A stretch of DNA of 56,156 nucleotides, taken from contig BBXU01000124.1 of the NCBI GenBank assembly GCA_001598975.1, positions 1 to 56,156 of the forward strand. Reading direction: 5' to 3'. The stretch comes from Parachlorella kessleri (lineage: Eukaryota; Chlorophyta; Trebouxiophyceae; Chlorellales; Chlorellaceae). Shown piece by piece: positions 24,837 to 36,263 of this stretch; the stretch's first letter is position 1, and the number at the start of each line of letters is the position of its first letter. The notes beneath the pieces were generated by a model, which did no database searches, was not told the DNA's origin, and worked only from the letters and a program-made list of their open reading frames with translations. The position numbers were made by a program, and so were the translations under genes.

Positions 24837-26293
24837 CTACAAACCGGCTACACTTGCTGCCGGCGCTGGCAACATGTACGATTGAGACTTGCTAGCACCC
24901 TGGGCTCTTCTGGGCCAGGACAAAGAAAAGGGAAGTGGTTCTTGTTCTGACATTTGCTCCATCTGAGCATAGGATGCCACACGCGCAGCTTGCTTACCCG
25001 CTGGTACTTGTAGAACATGTCCAGTGCGCCCAGGAAGAAAGCGCGCACTTGGTTGACCTCCATGGCCGCCAGGTTGTTCAGCTTGACGGTCATGGCGCCC
25101 TGCAGCGTGCCCAGCCCCTGCAGGATCTTGTTCATGCGCGCCTGCTCCACCAGCCCTACCATCTTCTTCACCTGCAGGCACGTATGGCACAATTGGACTC
25201 TTGGCACCCACACTTTCAGCCAGTATCTCCACCTGTCGTTCTTCCCCTCCTGGCTGCAAGCACGTCCCCAGCGGGGCTGCCATTAAGACCGATTCTCGGT
25301 GGCAGTAGCTTCACTGCCATGACAGACACTACCTGTCCCTATCGCGCAACTCTGCTTCAAGCAAGGTGACCCCAGCTGGCTCTTGCCTCACCTCAGTGGC
25401 CTGTGCCTCATCTCCAAACACCTCCCTGGCCAGCATCTCGTGCACGCCCTCCTGGAGGAGGAAGTGCGCAACCTCAATGTAGTGGAAGGGCAGCGGCTGG
25501 AAGGCGCTGGCATCCTGCCGCTCCAGCTCCAACACCTCTGCAGTTACGAGGTCAAGCCAGAGGCCAGCTTAGAAGGGGAGGCCGCACATTGCATGCCTGC
25601 TTGCTTTCCAGCGCACAGTCTGCGAGCAGTGTACCGACTGCCTGTTGAGTGTGCTAGGGAGACCGCCAAAGGCCTTGGCCTGTCTACCACTCCCAAGCCT
25701 GCTTACTCAATTTAGTGTTAAGGCTCACCTTCAAGGTGAACAGCGGTCAGCCAGTCTGGTGCCTTTATTGTGCACTTTTTCCGCTTCCATAGTGTGTGTG
25801 CTAGCCAGATAGGCACCTGGCATTCCTGGTTGGGAACGAAAGGCCCGAAGCTCCCCTGCAGCAGTGAAGCAGTAAACCTTAGCACGAGGGCGATATCACT
25901 TCCCGAACACCACAGCAGGGGCGCAAGACACCTGCTGTTTGAGCAGTGGAGCTGTTACGCAGACTAATTTGCATTTCAAGCCTTCACTCTGGGTTGCAGT
26001 CTGTCGACTCAGCAACTCATCCAGGGAGCCCACGTACACACTTTTCAGGCTTGCAGGGGCCTCACCGAGATGCAGTCAGCTGTCCCGTTCTCAGTAGGGA
26101 GTGAGAAGTTGGGAACTATCGTGATCAGCTCGTCCTTTGCATAGTAGTAGCACTGCAGCAGGGGCAGTGGCTGACAAATTTTGCTGCACGCCCAGGACCT
26201 CATCCAGGCCTAAAGTGGAGATGCTGGTTGGGGCGGCTTTGAACCCACCTCTTCCGGCGTAAACTGCTGCCTGGAGCCTTTGCTGGCAGCCAT
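24837..26293 (-). CDS. PSF2: DNA replication complex GINS subunit PSF2
   Basis: PSF2 is part of the GINS tetramer (SLD5-PSF1-PSF2-PSF3), which with CDC45 and MCM2-7 forms the replicative helicase. Six exons: 26249-26293, 26066-26152, 25729-25855, 25392-25537, 24998-25171 and 24837-24962; 234 codons, slightly longer than the usual 185-210. Family blocks occur in order: FTPEE then YAKDELITIVPNFSL (N-terminal beta domain), GSFGPFVPN and VPIWLAHTLWKRKKCTIKAPDW (strand and linker), PLPFHYIEVAHFLL and VKKMVGLVEQARMNKILQGL (helical A domain), LNNLAAMEVNQVRAFFLGAL (C-terminal helices). The extra length is a Ser/Gln/Pro-rich tail after YKYQR. All phases agree and the start is the only ATG before FTPEE. 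Confidence 0.95.
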
Positions 26294-26684
26294 GCTGCGT
26301 GGGACTCCCTGCAGCGAAGTGTTCTGCTGACTGACGTCCTTACTCCTTCAACCAGGCCCGTCCGGCGCAGCTCACTGAAGACGTTGGATAGGTTACTGCA
26401 GTCCAAGGCTATGACAAATGACAGATTATGGCCTCAAGGCTTCGAACGCTCGAGCGCGCTCTTGTGCCTTTCGAAGGAGGCAGTACCTTGTACCTTTTGG
26501 CCAGGCTGGCAGCCATGGGAGTGGCATACAAGCGACTACTGAGCTATAGAGCTTGTTTGACGCTTAATAAGATTGTCAGGACAGTGCCGTCGTATAGACT
26601 GTCATGACATGCCGCATCTGACGTTACCGACTCCTCTGGTGCCCGTGCTAACCTTAAATCAAGGGAGATGAAGGTGATAGTTCC
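26294..26684. promoter_or_regulatory. Divergent promoter region, PSF2 / RecD2-like helicase
   Basis: 391 bp between the PSF2 start (minus) and the helicase start (plus). No TATA box or other convincing element was identified. The region is less GC-rich than the flanking exons. Confidence 0.45.
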
Positions 26685-29600
26685 ATGGTCTACCAATTGC
26701 TCAGCAGAAGCCGAAGAGCGCTGACATCTCACGGAGTGCTAGCTAGGTCTTCAGTGCTAGTGGACAAGGGAGAAGGCAGAGAGATCATTGGCGTCGGCTC
26801 AGGGCTTATGAAGCTCTTGATGGGCACAACTGGCCAGGCGTCGCGCTCAAGCGGCACTATCACAAGCCCCCTGGGCAAGCTGCCTGTCAGTCCTGGCCTG
26901 TACTGGAGACGCAGGCCGTGGCTGAGACAGCTTGGGAGGCGGTGCTTTGCAGCCTCAGCAGCACCAGAGCCAGCTCCACAGCAAGGAGGCACGCAGGAGG
27001 GGTTATATGGCAGGCAGGCGGAGATAGTTGCAGCTTGGGGCGCAGCAAGTCAGGCAGCTGCAGCCCAGCATGGGGTTCTGTTGCGCCGGTCCAGCTTGCT
27101 CCAGCCCACAGTTCCACCCAGAGTACAGCGGTGGCAGCAGCTCGATGGCTTGATCAACCCTGCAGCACCCGGTGGAGCCCCATCTAGGGTGCTGCCTCTC
27201 GGGTGGGTCCCAGCAAAGCCAGCTGTTCAGCAGCCTGTGCCAGCGCCACCAGTCACCCCTGCTGTGGCTGCTGTGCCCCAGGGCATGTGCCTGCTGGAGG
27301 GCACCGTGCAGAAGGTGCAGTTCCGCTGCTCAAACACCGCCTACTCCGTGCTGCGGGTGCAAGTGACCACATCACCCGAGCTGGAGGCAGCGGCAGCAGC
27401 TGCAGGCGCAGGGGCGCTTCTTGCCCCCAAGGGCCGGCACGGCAGCAGGGGCAGCAGCACCAGCCCTAGCAGCGGCACCAGCAGCGCTTCAGCAGTGCCC
27501 TACCGGCCCCGCAAGGTGACCCTGCCGGTGGTGGGCAGCCTGCCTACGGTGGCGGTGGGCCAGCGGCTGCGCTTCACTGGCAGCTGGGGCGAGCACCGGC
27601 AGTACGGCTGGCAGTTTAAGGCGAGCGACATAGAGGAGCTGTCTCCACAGAACGACTCAGACCTGGTGGCTTACCTGGCGGGGGGAGCCATCCCAGGGGT
27701 GGGGCCTGTCATGGCACAGGTGAGACCTGGCCCTTGGCTAGCCACAGGGTATGCCGATTGATGCACGGCAGAGGGCTTTCTACGGACCGGCCTGGTGCGC
27801 TGCATGAGACTTCCAGTATCCAACCTGGCAGGGTGTGATGCCGCCATTCACAGAGGGCCGGGGGCGGCGGGATTCCCTTGTGTTGCTCCCCTGTGGGGCA
27901 AGGACCAAGCATGCCACAGTGTTATGGTACACATCCCTCCCACGGGCTGCCCTGCGCTCGCCAGGGGCTGTACCTGCCTGCAACCCACCCAGTGGGCCAG
28001 ATCCTGGCTCGCACCTGGCAAGACCACACTGTGGCTGGCAGGTGCTGTGATGCAACTGAACACAACGCTACTCTCCATCCCGACGGCAAGGCATGGCTGA
28101 GACATGGCTTTTTTGGTCTGCTGCAGCGTCTGGTTGACAAGTGGGGCCCAGAGGTTGAGGCAGTCCTGGACTCCCCCTCTGCGGTGGAGATGCTGGTGAA
28201 GTGTGACAAGGTCGGCGCTAAGACTGCCGAGAAGATCAAAGCAGGCTGGGACATGAGCAGAGGTGGGCTTTCAGCGGGGCTGCAACCACTCCAGCAAGCT
28301 GTGACCTGCACCATGTGCACCCAGCATCTTGCGTTCCAGGTGGCAGTGGGCATGGCGATGGGTGGTGGACATTTGTTGAGTAGTCAGTGATGCTGGTTTG
28401 CTGTGCTTGGGTTGGTGGCTGGAGTGGTGGCTGAGCTGGAGGCGAAGTATGTCAGCTGATGTGTTGGGCAGCCAGCTCTCACTTTGCCATTATCTTGTTT
28501 AAGGCAGGGTAGAGTGTGGGAGCTTCGGTAGAGGAGGCCAGGGCAGCACCGACCGTAAGTTTGTACGGGCAGGCTCATGCCCGTGCTGTGCTGTGCCGCA
28601 GGTACCCGTGAGGGCGTGATGTTCCTGCGGGAGCACGGTGTGCCTATCCCCCTGGCGCAGCGGGTGGCTGACAAGTGGGGTGCCAGCACCAGGGCCCTGG
28701 TGGAGCGGGACCCCTATGCAGCGCTGGCGGGGCTGGGCCTGGGCTTCAAGTGAGTGGCGGCGGCCGCCCGTGGCACCCTCAAGCAGCCTGGCTCTTCTTG
28801 GGACCGTTGCAGGCGCCCACTCTTGTTGTACGGGCCTTTTTTCCTGGGGGAAGCAGGCACAACGAAGTGGCAGGCTTGGCAATGTTGGGATGGGACACAT
28901 CGACACACAGCCCCCTGCGTGGGGTATATGCTGGGCAGGCAAGACTTCCCACGCCCGCGGGTACCTGCACGCCTCCGGGGGCCATGGCGCAGAAAGCAGA
29001 GTGGGCGCCTGATGGCTGCACATGCGTGCTTGTGCGTGCGTGCTATTTACACACTGCTGCCGGCTGCTTGGCCTTGCAGCAAGGTGGACCAGCTGGCAGC
29101 CCGCATCGGCGCCCCCGCCGACCTCGTCAGCCGCGGGGCGCTGGCGCTGCAGGACATCCTCTCAGCCGCGGCAGCCGAGGACGGGCACGTGTACCTGCCC
29201 TGGAAGCTGCTGGAGCCCAAGGCCAGAAGGCTGCTTGTGGATGCAGGGCGGAATCATGGTGAGGGCTGGCGGTCGTGGGGGGCTGGGGGCCGGGCGCCGG
29301 CAGGCTGTAAGGGGTCCCTGTGGATGTCGTGGCTCTGCGCTGCACGTGTCAGGAGGTCGGGTTGGTGGCTGCAGGGCGGCAGGTCATGTCAGAAGGTGCC
29401 ATAGGAGGGCAGCTAGCTAAATCTCTTGGAGGCTGGACAGCACCAGGCAGGGATGGAAGGAAGCCAGCTGCCTGCCTGCCGCCCGGCCGGCCGGGGACCC
29501 ACTCCTCCCGCATTGGTGCATGACGTTCTGCTCCTCCCCGTTGCAGGTCACCCCTGGGTTCATGCCGAGGCCCTGCACCTTGTGGCGCAGCACATGCACG

Positions 29601-32600
29601 CCGGCCAGAGTGGGCTGGTCGCCGAGGCCCCACCGCTGGCCTTGCTGCTCGAGGCCGAAGCTGGGTCGGCTGCTGGCGGGGCAGCAGCAGCAACGGAACC
29701 AACCCTGGCCGATGCCCTGGCGGCTGAAATCTCAGCAGGGCAGGGTGGCAGGGAGCGGACGCAGCAGCAGCAGCAGGGGGTGCAGGAAGCGGTGGGGAGG
29801 GTGCACCCTAAGCTGGAGGGCGAGGCGGAGTATGCAAGCTACCTGAGGGGCAAGATCTCAGGTGGGCGCAGGGCGAGACTGGGTGGGGTGGGCACAGTTG
29901 TCCCTCATTTTCCAGCCCGTGTCTGGCACACTGGAAAGGGTTCTTCCTGCGCCGCTGTTGCAACCCTGGAGTGTGTCAATTCATCCAGGGTGGAGGGACG
30001 GCGGTGGTGCAGGAATTTGTTGTAAGGAAGGGCCCGGAGGGGCTTACGTTAGCCGCCTGTGGCTAACAGTCAATACTTATCTGAGCGTGCCGTATCTGAG
30101 CGTGCCGTATCTGAGGGTGCCTGCCCCCTGACCTGTGCTCCATGCCACTGCTGCAGGCCTGAGCGAGCAGCTGTTCCAGTCCATGTGGGACACCCTCGGC
30201 CCCTCCGTCGTTGCCGTCCTGGACAGCCCTCCCGCTGAGGCGTGCCGGCAGCTGAAGCGCTGTCGCAGGATCGGGCCCAAGACGGCGGAGCGCTTCAAGT
30301 CGCGCTGGGACGCGTCGTTTGGTGTAGACAGCTCTGGGGCCGGCAGCGGCGGCGGCAAGTCCCTGGGCTTGCGCGTCGAGGATCTGATGGCGAAACCCCC
30401 GGCAGTGGACTGGGCCTGGGGCCCGGAGACCCGCTGTTACAGCCCCGCCCTGCATCAGGTGTGGGGCTTGGGAACTTGTTCGGTGGACGACCGTGTAATG
30501 GGGTACAGACAGACTGTTACAGGCTTTGATACATGGGCATGTGTGACAAGCAGGGGCAGGGAGGACCCTACTGGTGGAACCTGTAAGCGAGTGAAGGGCG
30601 CTGTGTGGCACGCTGCTGGTGCAACCACCCTCAGCCTGAACCCCTCCACTGTGCCACCCATTCCTGCAGTCTCGGAGGGCGGGGTAGGTAGCCAAGCTTG
30701 GGAAGCTGGTTGTCTAATACGCTGTGGTTGCATTACAGGCTGAGGAGATGGTAACAGCGGTGGCCCTGCAGAAGGCCAGTGCCTACAAGCCGCCCAGCGC
30801 CGCCCAGTTGCACAGAGTGCGAGCTTGGCTTGCCAGGAATGAGACTGAAGACCCCAGCGGTGAGCCTTGCTGGCTGTCTGCATTGCCATTTAGCCGGCTG
30901 TGCCAGCCATGCCTTGCTGCTGGACCTGGCAGCAACTGGCAATGATAAAACACTGCACTTGCAAGAGAAGCCGCCAGTGGCGGTGGAGGCGGGGGCCAGG
31001 CAGCACTGTATATAGCTTGTAGCGGGAAGGGGTGTTTAGGGTAAGCCGTCCTGCCGCTTCTTTCCCTAATACCCTGACACAGATTGCTGGCCACAAGTGT
31101 GGCCTCTATGCGCGAGGTTGTCAAACACTGAGAATGCCAGTCTGGCTGAGCCCTTTATGGTCTGTTTGAGCAAAGTTGGTTGGAGCCCTGAAACTGTCAC
31201 CTGCGCCCGTCCTCCTGCTGCAGTGCTGGAGTTATCTGAAGGGCAGCGGGCGGCGATCGAGGTAGCCGCCAGCGCGCCCATCATGGTGCTGACCGGCGGG
31301 CCGGGGTGCGGCAAGACCAGCACGGTGCAGACGATCGTGAAGCTGTGGGGAGCGCAGGGCAAGCTGGTCCGCATCTGTGCACCCACAGGTGAGCGGGGGG
31401 CGGGCGGGTGGGTTGTGCCTGGCTGGGCCGTTGGCATGCCAAGCAGTGTCGTCTGTGGCGGCCTGCGCTGGCAGCGAGGCTGGGGCATGGAGGCATCCGA
31501 GAGTCTAGCTGGTTTGCTGCTTGGCCGCAAATGTAGCCCAGTCGGAGCAGTCTTTGGGTTATGGCGGGGCAGTTTGCCTACTATTTATGTGGATTGCCCC
31601 GCGGATTGCAGGCCGCGCTGCGCAGCGCATGGGCGCCATCCAGGGCATCGAGCCCTGCACCATCCACCGCCTGCTGCGCTACCAGCCGCGGCGCGGCCCC
31701 GGCAGCGATGCCTCCTCTGCCGCGCCCTCTTCCCATGCTGAGGACGCTGCGGCCGACGAGGCCGCGCTGGGCTCCGAGGGCGCCGGCGCCTTCGAGCATG
31801 GCCCTGACAACCCTCTGCCAGCTGGCGCTGTGCTGGTGGACGAGGCGTCCATGCTGTCGCTGCCGCTGGCTGCCGCGCTGTTTGGCGCGCTCACGCCGCG
31901 CTGCCAGCTGGTGCTAGTGGGCGATGTGGACCAGCTGCCGCCTGTCGGTAAGAGACCAGGGTTTCTTCTCTTCTTCGGTGGCTTGTGACTCATCTTGTTC
32001 TGAATGAGGGTGGGGCTACAATCTTGTCGGATGTGGGGCTCTGGATGGCTTTTTTAAACCACAGGGTGCCATGGCTGGGTTGGAGAGCTGTGCGGTTGTC
32101 TGGCAAGCCTAGTCCTTTCAATCATCCAAGCCTTGTATGTGTAATGGCTTCACCCGTGCCCTGGGCGGTGTGAGTGTGCGGCACACAAGTTTTTTGCGGT
32201 TGCTCCTGGTTGCCTTTCCGCCAGGGAAGCGCCCTAGGCGAGAAGTAACCACAGCGGCAAGCAAAGCAAGGCCGCATTCCTTCAAGTGCTGCTTTTGTCG
32301 CCTGCTTCGTTTGCAGGGCCAGGCTCTGTGCTGGACTCGCTTATCCAGTCGGGGCTGGTGCCCGTGGTGGACCTGCGAGAGATCTTCCGGCAGGTGTGGC
32401 ACACTGTTTGGCAGGGGCTGGCAGGCTGGCACCTGAGAACTCCTTTTGCACGCATTTGGACCCTTCCCAGGCGGCATGGCCACTCCCTTGACAAGTTGCC
32501 CACCAGGGTGGTAGGATACTCATCAAGCTTGGCAAACTAGAGCATCTTAGGGCACGTGGACAGGTAGAAGTGCTTCGGAAATTTCATTCCTCGCAGGCCG

Positions 32601-35600
32601 CGGAGAGCTGCATCATCACCAGCGCTGTGGCGGTGAGGCGGGGCGAGGCGCCCGCGCTGCACCCCGTGCGCCCGACACCTCAGGACCTGGATGCCGCACC
32701 CAGCGATGCCCTGTGGGTAGAGGTGAGACGTCATGACTGACTGTCTTGGGGAGCAGGGCTATAGGTGTGTTCCAATGCCCCCCAAGATTCTGGGCCCCAC
32801 AAGTGCATTCCTTTGCCGTGAATGCCGCTCAGCGCGTGCAAGCAAAGGGAAAGTGGCGGCATACAGCTCCTTGGGGCAGATCACTTGTGGTGTAAGCAGC
32901 TTGCAATCGGCCCGCAACTCAGGTGGTCAGCCAGTTTGCGCATGCTGGCTGACGAGGCTGTGACCTGGACACTGCAGGCTGACAGCAGCGAGCAGGTGCC
33001 TGCCATGGTGCGGCAGACAGTGCAGGCCCTGGTACAGAGTTCGCGGTTCGCCGGTCCTGAGCATTTGCAGGCAAGTGACTTTAGAGCCGCTGTCTGGAGG
33101 CGGTTTGTAAATGGTCAGCCGAAGCGGTGGCGTGCTGCGGCGACCCACGACTTCCCTGGAAGCACCTTCCCAGAGCGCTCCTGTGCGTTTGATCCTTCTC
33201 CTATCCACTGATCCTCACTGGCAGTGTCTCGGTCGTCAGTGCCCTACTCGGAGTCGCTCGCACGCTGTGGGTGCCCAGTGAGGATGCCCCTCCAGCCCGC
33301 TGTGCGTGCAGGTGATCACACCCATGCGTAAGGGCCAGGCAGGCACCATCTCCCTGAACCCACTCCTCCAGCAGTTCCTCAACCCGCCCCACCCGCAGCG
33401 CCCGGAGGTGCCGCGCCACGCTGGCGGCGGCAGCGCAGCGGGCACAGCAGCGCCCAGCGTGTTCAGGCTGAGGGACCGGGTCATCCAGCTGGTGAACAAC
33501 TATGACAAGGACATCTTCAACGGGGACCAAGGCACTGTGAGTTGTTCCGTGTACGATGGAAACTCCCCTGGGCCAAAGCTATGTATACTTGTGTACTGAG
33601 AAAGCGGTGCAAGACGGTGTCTTGCATTGTAAGCTGGCTACCTAGCCATTACCGCTGCCCATGCCAGGGTCCCAAGGCGCCATGGTGCAACCAGCCACAT
33701 ACCTTTCAGCTGCTTGGCAGCCTCGTAAGCCAGCAGCCCTCACCTCCGCATTGTTGAGTGTGTGCGACCCTGCCTGCTTGCCTGCCTGCCTGCCTGACTG
33801 ACTGGCTGGCTGACTGCTTGCCCGACTGCCTGCCTGACTGTCTGCCTGCCCGACTGACTGAACGACTGACCGACCGACTGCATGCAGGTGGTTGAGGCCT
33901 CGCCCCTGGAGCGCAAGCTGGTGGTGCGCTTCCCCAAGACTCCCACCGCTGACAGCCCCGCTGACCATGTTGACGTGACCTACCAGGGCCAGGTGAGGCC
34001 ACGCAGCCTTCGGCAGGCATCTAGTGGACCATCTCGTGGACTGGAATAGGTTATAGAATGATCCGACCTGGGAAAGAAGTGGCCGAGGAGGAAGGGGTTT
34101 GGTTTCCTCCGTGACAGCTGTCGCAGGCTGTTGTGGGATGGTGGGCCGCTCCCGTAGGGGCAAACCATGACCAACAATGGCATGTGCAGTTAGGTGAGGG
34201 GTTGGCAGCTCAGTCTGCTCCCTCGTGTGGTTGGCTTTTAAGCAGGCAAGGCATTGCAGAAATGCCCCTGGCTCTCTTAACATGGGGATGTCCTGCTGCC
34301 TCCCTTGATCAGTGCCTCAGCTTGTCGCCCTGGAGATTCTTCTTATCATTGAGCCGCCGCAGTGGATGCAAGCGAAACGGCTGATGTCGATTCCTGCTGC
34401 AGGAGTTGTCCCAACTGGAGCTGGCGTATGCCGTGACAGTCCACAAGGCGCAGGGCGGCGAGGCACGGCATGTGATTCTGGCGCTGTCGCGGCACCACGG
34501 CCGCATGCTCACGCGGCGGCTGCTGTATACGGGTATGCCGCTGGTACACAGATGGAGCCGCCGCTTATATGAAGCTCAATGGGAGCGGTTGTTTGAGCCA
34601 TAGCCCGGCACAGCTGGTGGAGTACACTGTTGGATGTGTGGTTTGGGCGGCAAGTACGTGGGCAGCCTGCAATGAGGCCAAGGCAACGTTAGACCAAACT
34701 TTTTATTTTCCTTCTGGTTGTTACAACTTTCTCCCTTGGCTGCAGGGCTGACCCGTGCCAAAGAACAGCTGATTGTGGTGGCGCCTGGTGGCCCTGACAG
34801 CCCTGTGGCCCAGGCCGTGCAGCGCGCCGAGTATGGGGCCCGGCTGTCATCGCTGGAGGAGCGGCTTCTGGCAGGTGGAGACAGCAGGGGCTTGGGCCAG
34901 CACCAGCCTCGGGTGTTCAGCAACGAGAGCGAGGTGCTGCAGCTGCACCAAGCTGAGCTGGCAGAAGCGGAGTCCATTCTGCAACCTCACCACCAGCTTC
35001 CGGGGCATGAAGCACAGCGGGGGCAGCAGCAGCAGCCGCAGCAGCAACCCCAGCAGCAGCAGCTACTGGAGTCTCAAGAGCAGCCCCAGTTGCAGCTGCT
35101 GCCACACCCACACCTTGGCAGTAGCGCAGGCACAAGCGGGAGCAGCGAGAGACTGGCCATTGATCGCTCCCAACCGGCTCCAGCAGCAGCAGCAGAAGCG
35201 GAGAGCGGTACAGCAGGGAAGGGCCGGAGCCGGGGTCGCCCTAGGAAGCCTCCAGCAGCAGCAGACGAGGCAGCAAGCGGCGCAGCGACCAGCAGTCGTA
35301 AGGCTCGGAAGCTGCGTCCTTGCACCCAGGAAGATGCAAGTCGCGTGCTGCAGAGCCTCTCCGGCGCCGCGGCCAGCAATGCCGCATACTTGCTGGAGCA
35401 CCATAAGCTGCCACCAAAAGTGGTGGAGGACCACCTTGCGCCCCTTCTGAACAACAGACCCCAGCAGGAGCTCAGGACCACGCTCCCAGCGGTGCTTGCC
35501 CTGCTGCAAGAGGAGCTGTGTGGCAAGGGAGGCGGCGGCCTGCCAGCGCCCGCCTTGGCGCCTGCCCAGCTGGCAGCCCACGCTCCCCAGGTGCTGCTGA

Positions 35601-35821
35601 GCACGCCCGAGGAGGTGCGGCAGCGGCTGGAGTTCTTGCAGGGCCTGCCTGACGGCGGCAGCAGGCTGGCGGAGAAGGCTAGGAACCGGCTTGGCAACGG
35701 AGGAGCTGGTGGGCCTGCTGTGCCTGCTGGCAGCAGGAGCCTTGTTGACGAGCTGGTCACGCTGAGGGCCATCTGCGCCACCATGCAGCAGCAGGAGGCG
35801 GCCAGGCGGAGGGCCGCCTGA
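26685..35821 (+). CDS. RecD2-like SF1B DNA helicase, probably organelle-targeted, with AT-hook tail
   Basis: 5'-3' DNA helicase of bacterial RecD2 type. Sixteen exons: 26685-27719, 28127-28262, 28602-28749, 29080-29258, 29547-29861, 30157-30458, 30739-30859, 31224-31388, 31612-31947, 32317-32393, 32597-32722, 32978-33070, 33312-33536, 33888-33992, 34403-34532 and 34746-35821; 1522 codons. Residues 1-130 are Arg/Ser/Ala-rich with few acids, like a transit peptide. Then come the RecD2 N-domain (LEGTVQKVQFR, GSWGEHRQYGWQFKA, AIPGVGPVMAQ), a helix-hairpin-helix (VGAKTAEKIK, about 370), a second one at about 640 (IGPKTAERFK), Walker A GGPGCGKT at 770-777, Walker B VLVDEAS at about 873, GDVDQLPPVG, VITPMRKG, AVTVHKAQGGE, and TGLTRAKEQL at about 1164. 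The 350-residue tail is Gln-rich, with AT-hook RGRPRK at about 1328 and a helical end. The intron after exon 12 is GC-AG. Confidence 0.9.
30078..30122 (+). repeat. 15-bp tandem repeat, three units
   Basis: Unit tatctgagcgtgccg repeated three times (third copy with one change and truncated), inside the intron before exon 6 of the RecD2-like gene. Confidence 0.8.
33769..33886 (+). repeat. Degenerate tetranucleotide tract (TGCC/TGAC)n
   Basis: About 115 bp made almost only of tgcc, tgac, tggc, cgac and tgtc units, ending 1-2 bp before an intron acceptor of the RecD2-like gene (exon 14 starts 33888). It makes up the whole polypyrimidine region of that intron. Confidence 0.8.
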
Positions 35822-36263
35822 TGGGTGGTGGCTGGCTGGTGACCTTGTTGGCAGAGCAACGCATGAAATCAGTGAGCCGCGCTGCTGGGAGCGCTGGCCT
35901 CAATTTCTTCCCTGTAGCGCTCGAGTCCCTGTGTATCAGGGGGTGTACCTTGTTGTGGAATAGCACTTGTATTGATCGCAAAACACTGTACACTTTTCTG
36001 CTGTTAGTAAGCCTCACTATTTACCCTATTGCATATACCTAGCTCAGCCAACTTTGCAATGACAGCAAGAAGGAAAGTTGTGTGCATGTGGTCACAGGAG
36101 AATTGCTTCGTGGTTTGTTTGAGATTACAATCTGCTGTATGCACCTCAAATGGACCCAATGTTTCTGGCAGATTCCTCGATAGCTGCCTGTGCTTCTGAT
36201 CAGAGAGTCTTGTCCGCCTTGCTGCGCAATTATGGTCAACCATGCATGTCGGGCTAGCAGCCA
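35822..36263. other. Convergent 3' region between RecD2-like helicase and SPO11 genes
   Basis: 442 bp, noticeably AT-richer than its surroundings. It holds the SPO11 poly(A) signal candidate at 36125-36129 (minus). No matching plus-strand TGTAA was found for the helicase gene. Confidence 0.5.
36125..36129 (-). terminator. Candidate TGTAA poly(A) signal of the SPO11 fusion gene
   Basis: Minus-strand TGTAA about 135 bp past the stop codon at 36264-36266. No comparable signal is needed inside the gene between the two SPO11 modules, in line with a single transcript. Confidence 0.45.

Noticed and set aside
34847..35859. Long minus-strand ORFs opposite the helicase C-terminal exon
   Set aside because: Mirror frames of CAG-rich and Ala-rich coding sequence; no homology or splice structure.
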